Assembly: GCF_000499385.1 (NCBI RefSeq) | Contig: NW_013651729.1 | Span: 3,834 to 13,833, forward strand | DNA from: Eimeria necatrix | Taxonomy: Eukaryota; Apicomplexa; Conoidasida; Eucoccidiorida; Eimeriidae | Reading direction: 5' to 3' | DNA: 10,000 nucleotides | Part shown: positions 8,002 through 10,000 of the stretch, piece by piece | Numbering within the stretch: position 1 is the first letter of the stretch | How the letters are laid out: every line of letters begins with the position of its first letter | The notes under the pieces: generated by a model | Told to the model about the DNA's origin: nothing | Database searches by the model: none | Seen by the model: the letters and a program-made list of their open reading frames with translations, nothing else | Translations under genes and position numbers: made by a program

Positions 8002-8052
<51 letters not shown>

Positions 8053-8151
8053 AGCTGCTGCTGCAGCTTGTCCTTGCATGCATTCCGTGTCTCTTCACGT
8101 GCTGCGCAACTATTATTCGTTTTGCTGCTCGGCCTTAGGCTGCACTTTTTC

Positions 8152-8182
<31 letters not shown>

Positions 8183-8432
8183 GATTATTAAGTGCTGGTG
8201 CTGCCTTCGTCTGTGCTGCTGCTGCTGCTGCTGCATGCGGCCTTTGCTGCTGCTGCTGCTGCTGTCGCTTTGCTGATGCGGCGCTGGCCAGCAGCAACTG
8301 CTCCTGCTGCAGCACCTGCTGCTGCAGCTGCTGCTGCAGCTGCTGCTGCAGCTGCTCCAGCACCGGCAGCTCGCTGCTGCTGAGGCCTACTTCCACAGCT
8401 AGGGCAAACACCTGCTCCTCAAGAGGCAGCAG

Positions 8433-8470
<38 letters not shown>

Positions 8471-8851
8471 CGGGCGTTGCTTCTCCTGCTGCTGCATCTG
8501 TTGTTTCTTCTTCTGCAGCTGCTTCTGTTGTTGCTGCTGTTGCTGCCTCCGCTACACTTCCAGCTGAGGCTGTTGCTGCTGTTGCTGCTGCTGCTGCTGC
8601 TGTGGCTGCTGCTGCTGCTGCTGCGGCATCCAGTGAAGAATCTGCTCCGGCTGCTGCGTGCTGCTGCTGCTGCTGCTGCTGCTGCGTCTCCTGCTCAGGT
8701 GTACGTACACCAGAAGCCACCCCACAAGCAGCAGCAACTGCTGCTGTCAGAGCAGCAGCAGCAGCAGAATGTCGAGAGAGAGCAGCAGCTGAAGCTTTCA
8801 GCAGCTGCAGCAAAGCAGCAGCAAACAAGCAAGCCAATTTCAATAATGAAT
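7467..8851 (-). CDS. Gln/Ala-rich low-complexity protein, 5' end unresolved
   Basis: A 458-codon frame (8843 to 7467, open to 8882) without any ATG near its beginning; the only Met is close to the C-terminus. If real, it must be a downstream exon. A good acceptor, TTACTTATTTATTTCTTAG, puts an exon start at 8851; another possibility is TTTGCTGCAG with exon start 8804. The product begins hydrophobic (LACLFAAALLQLLKASAA), then Ala/Thr/Glu-rich, an island EEQVFALAVEVGLSSSELPV, Ser and Gln runs, and a long Gln/Glu segment (about 8035-7690) likely to form coiled coil. It ends NELLLSDACSSQTSQDLSPL. In the Gln/Glu segment GAA/GAG and CAA/CAG mix freely, as expected for third-position drift in this frame, and CAG reads on the minus strand as it does in the plus-strand genes here. 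Function unknown; non-coding repeat remains possible. Confidence 0.4.
8698..8711. repeat. 14-bp perfect palindrome, copy 4
   Basis: GGTGTACGTACACC inside the Gln-rich minus frame, where it is read as GVRTPE. The minus-strand flank TGAGCA resembles the plus-strand flank TGAACA of the 6926 copy. Confidence 0.9.
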
Positions 8852-8867
8852 CTAAGAAATAAATAAG

Positions 8868-8992
8868 TAACAGATTAATTAATTATTTATTTATTTAATT
8901 ATTATAATAAAATAATTATTTGATTAATCAACTAATCAATTAATTAATTCAATTATAATAATTAATTAATTAATTAATTGATTCCTTAATGA
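8868..8992. repeat. AT-rich TTAATTAA/ATTATT tract
   Basis: Almost pure A+T, built from AATTAATT and TTATTT words with repeated self-complementary TTAATTAA. It bounds the Gln-rich frame, and the minus strand supplies the pyrimidine tract of its proposed acceptor. Confidence 0.85.
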
Positions 8993-9029
8993 ACTGCAAA
9001 AGGAAGCTGCAGCCAGTGCAAAGCCTAAG

Positions 9030-9082
9030 CCCTAAACCCTAAACCCTAAACCCTAGACCCTAAACCCTAAACCCTAAACCCT
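9030..9082 (-). repeat. Interstitial telomeric repeats, CCCTAAA orientation
   Basis: About 7.5 copies of CCCTAAA with one variant unit (CCCTAGA). This is the C-rich strand, opposite to the arrays at 6443, 9132 and 9204. Confidence 0.95.
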
Positions 9083-9131
9083 CAAAAGTAGCCTCTCACG
9101 CGCATCACTGCGACGGGAAAATTAGACGAGC

Positions 9132-9153
9132 AGGGTTTAGGGTTTAGGGTTTT
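9132..9153 (+). repeat. Short interstitial telomeric repeat, GGGTTTA orientation
   Basis: Three GGGTTTA-type units ending in a diverged GGGTTTT. It lies about 50 bases past the C-rich array at 9030-9082 and is inverted to it. Confidence 0.9.
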
Positions 9154-9203
9154 AAGGGGCTAGGCCAGGGTTCAAAGACCAAAGCAACAGACGCGCGCAG
9201 GTC

Positions 9204-9239
9204 TAGGGTTTAGGGTTTAGGGTTTAGGGTTTAGGGTTT
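9204..9239 (+). repeat. Interstitial telomeric repeats, GGGTTTA orientation
   Basis: Five perfect AGGGTTT units, inverted relative to 9030-9082. The two could pair over about 35 bp across a loop of roughly 120 bases. Confidence 0.95.
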
Positions 9240-9333
9240 GTTGCCTGTTTTTGCGACTGCAGGTTTTGCTTGAGGCTTTCTCGCTTCGAAACTGTCGAGG
9301 GAGTTGAACTGCAAAAGATGAAAAGGCAGAAAA

Positions 9334-9390
9334 TAAAAATAAATAAAAGTTAATTAAAATAAATAATAAACAAACAAACAAATAAACAAA

Positions 9391-9445
<55 letters not shown>

Positions 9446-9538
9446 ACAATCAAATCGCTTAAAGTTAAGTGCAATGAGGGAAATAATAAAATAAATAAAT
9501 AAATAAAAATAAAAATGAAAAAAAAGAAAAGTGAAATA
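9334..9538 (+). repeat. AAAT tetranucleotide microsatellite and A-rich sequence
   Basis: AAAT repeats with early AAAC interruptions (9369-9389), then a nearly pure array to about 9445, followed by a second short run near 9488-9510. The minus reading is a Tyr/Leu/Phe/Ile string and is not a gene. It would lie in the intron if the 9547-9791 segment is spliced to sequence on its left. Confidence 0.92.
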
Positions 9539-9546
9539 AGTCTTAC

Positions 9547-9791
9547 TTCTGCTGCTGGGGTGTATGTACAGCTCGGAGGAAAGTGGCGAGCGCCAAATCT
9601 TTTTTAATTTCATTTAATTTTTTTTGAATTAATTCATTTGTTTCATTTGTTGCTTGAAGAGCAGCAGCCTGCGTTTGCTGCTGCTGCTGCAGCCGCTGCT
9701 TCTGCTGCTGCAGCTGCTGCAGCACTGCTGCTGCTGCTTCTGCTGCCAAGGCGAACTGCAGCAGCAAATTGGCCTCCGGCGGATTCAGCAT
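9547..9791 (-). CDS. Candidate first exon of a Gln-rich minus-strand gene
   Basis: An ATG at 9791 (minus) opens MLNPPEANLLLQFALAAEAA, then Gln-rich helix-like sequence, then a non-repetitive, well-balanced stretch (ATNETNELIQKKLNEIKKDL) and ends near FLRAVHTPQQQ. The N-terminus is Pro/Asn/hydrophobic rather than repeat, and the second half has varied codons, so it looks like real coding sequence, perhaps a coiled coil. Donor GTAAGA follows at 9546, overlapping the in-frame TAA stop at 9544-9546, so either an 82-codon mini-gene or a spliced first exon is possible. Joining this donor to the 8851 acceptor gives the wrong frame (TGA at 8697-8695). A phase-0 alternative, donor GTACAT after Ala in FLRA to acceptor 8805, would be in frame. 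Function unknown. Confidence 0.4.
9559..9572. repeat. Degenerate relative of the 14-bp palindrome
   Basis: GGTGTATGTACAGC differs from GGTGTACGTACACC at two positions. On the minus strand it encodes AVHTP, and its minus-strand flank (CACCCCAGCAGC) matches the plus flank of copy 1. Confidence 0.6.
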
Positions 9792-9799
9792 TAAATGAA

Positions 9800-9950
9800 A
9801 TTTGTTTTAAAATGTTTTAAAAGAATATAAACAGAAGCAAATCAAGAAAAGAAAAAGATGAAAAGAAAAGAATAAAATTAAAACAAATAAACAAAAAGAG
9901 AAAAAGAAAAACAAAGGCGCAGCAGCAAAAACAAACTGCAGCAAATAACC
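9800..9950 (+). repeat. A-rich purine tract
   Basis: A-biased sequence like that at 6787-6915 (AAAAGA, AAATAA and AAACAA words), with no coding signal on either strand. It lies directly upstream of the 9791 ATG on the minus strand. Confidence 0.75.
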
Positions 9951-9955
9951 CAAAG

Positions 9956-10000
<45 letters not shown>
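9956..10000 (+). repeat. CAG run truncated by the window edge
   Basis: Uninterrupted CAG triplets from about 9958 to the end. The coding context lies outside the window and cannot be judged. Confidence 0.95.

Noticed and set aside
2848..8082. TGCATGCA words (2848-2855 and 8075-8082) as ApiAP2 sites
   Set aside because: One lies in AT-rich repeats, the other inside the Gln-rich frame; neither sits at a recognisable promoter.
7954..8862. 302-codon plus frame opposite the Gln-rich frame
   Set aside because: It consists largely of Cys and Ala homopolymer from CTG repeats; the minus frame has more non-repetitive sequence and sensible Gln/Glu drift.
9217..9613. Minus frames reading as repeated Tyr-Leu-Phe-Ile
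   Set aside because: This is the four-base AAAT microsatellite read as codons, not a membrane protein.
7073..9740. Regular repeats considered as a CRISPR array
   Set aside because: The repeats are triplets, tetranucleotides and telomeric units without unique spacers of uniform length, in a eukaryotic genome.

Overview
The window looks like nuclear DNA of a coccidian apicomplexan, most likely Eimeria; the species cannot be fixed from sequence alone. Three things support this. CAG/CTG triplet runs are very dense and are read as Ala, Gln, Ser or Leu tracts inside otherwise ordinary proteins. Interstitial arrays of the plant-like telomere unit TTTAGGG/CCCTAAA occur in both orientations. One intact gene encodes an apicomplexan-style major facilitator transporter. 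Long repeat-rich blocks alternate with repeat-poor blocks, as is known for Eimeria chromosomes.

Layout. Positions 1-2364 (+) hold the 3' part of an unrecognised gene in three proposed exons. It is full of Ala, Ser, Gln and Gly-Pro low-complexity tracts, and its first intron carries a CTG run and a telomere-like unit. Positions 2365-4391 are a repeat-poor, mostly non-coding stretch with AT-rich direct repeats, probably including the upstream region of the next gene. Positions 4392-5915 (+) are a single-exon, 507-residue, roughly 12-TM transporter, probably of the ApiAT/NPT amino-acid transporter group, with poly-Ala and poly-Gln inserts confined to the central loop and C-terminal tail.

From 5916 to the end the window is repeat-dominated: CAG/CTG blocks that switch orientation, telomere-like repeats with a 50-bp higher-order period and a hairpin, A-rich and AAAT-rich simple sequence, and two more groups of interstitial telomeric repeats. 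Within this the minus strand has three candidate coding segments: a weak one near 6030-6245, a long Gln-rich frame at 7467-8851 lacking an ATG, and an ATG-led first-exon candidate at 9547-9791. A functional link between the transporter and the other genes is not visible.

The most unusual signal is a perfect 14-bp palindrome (GGTGTACGTACACC) present four times, with degenerate relatives. One copy lies in the coding sequence of the first gene. It shares a 22-nt near-identical module with a copy over 5 kb away on the opposite strand. No RNA gene, CRISPR array or transposase was seen.
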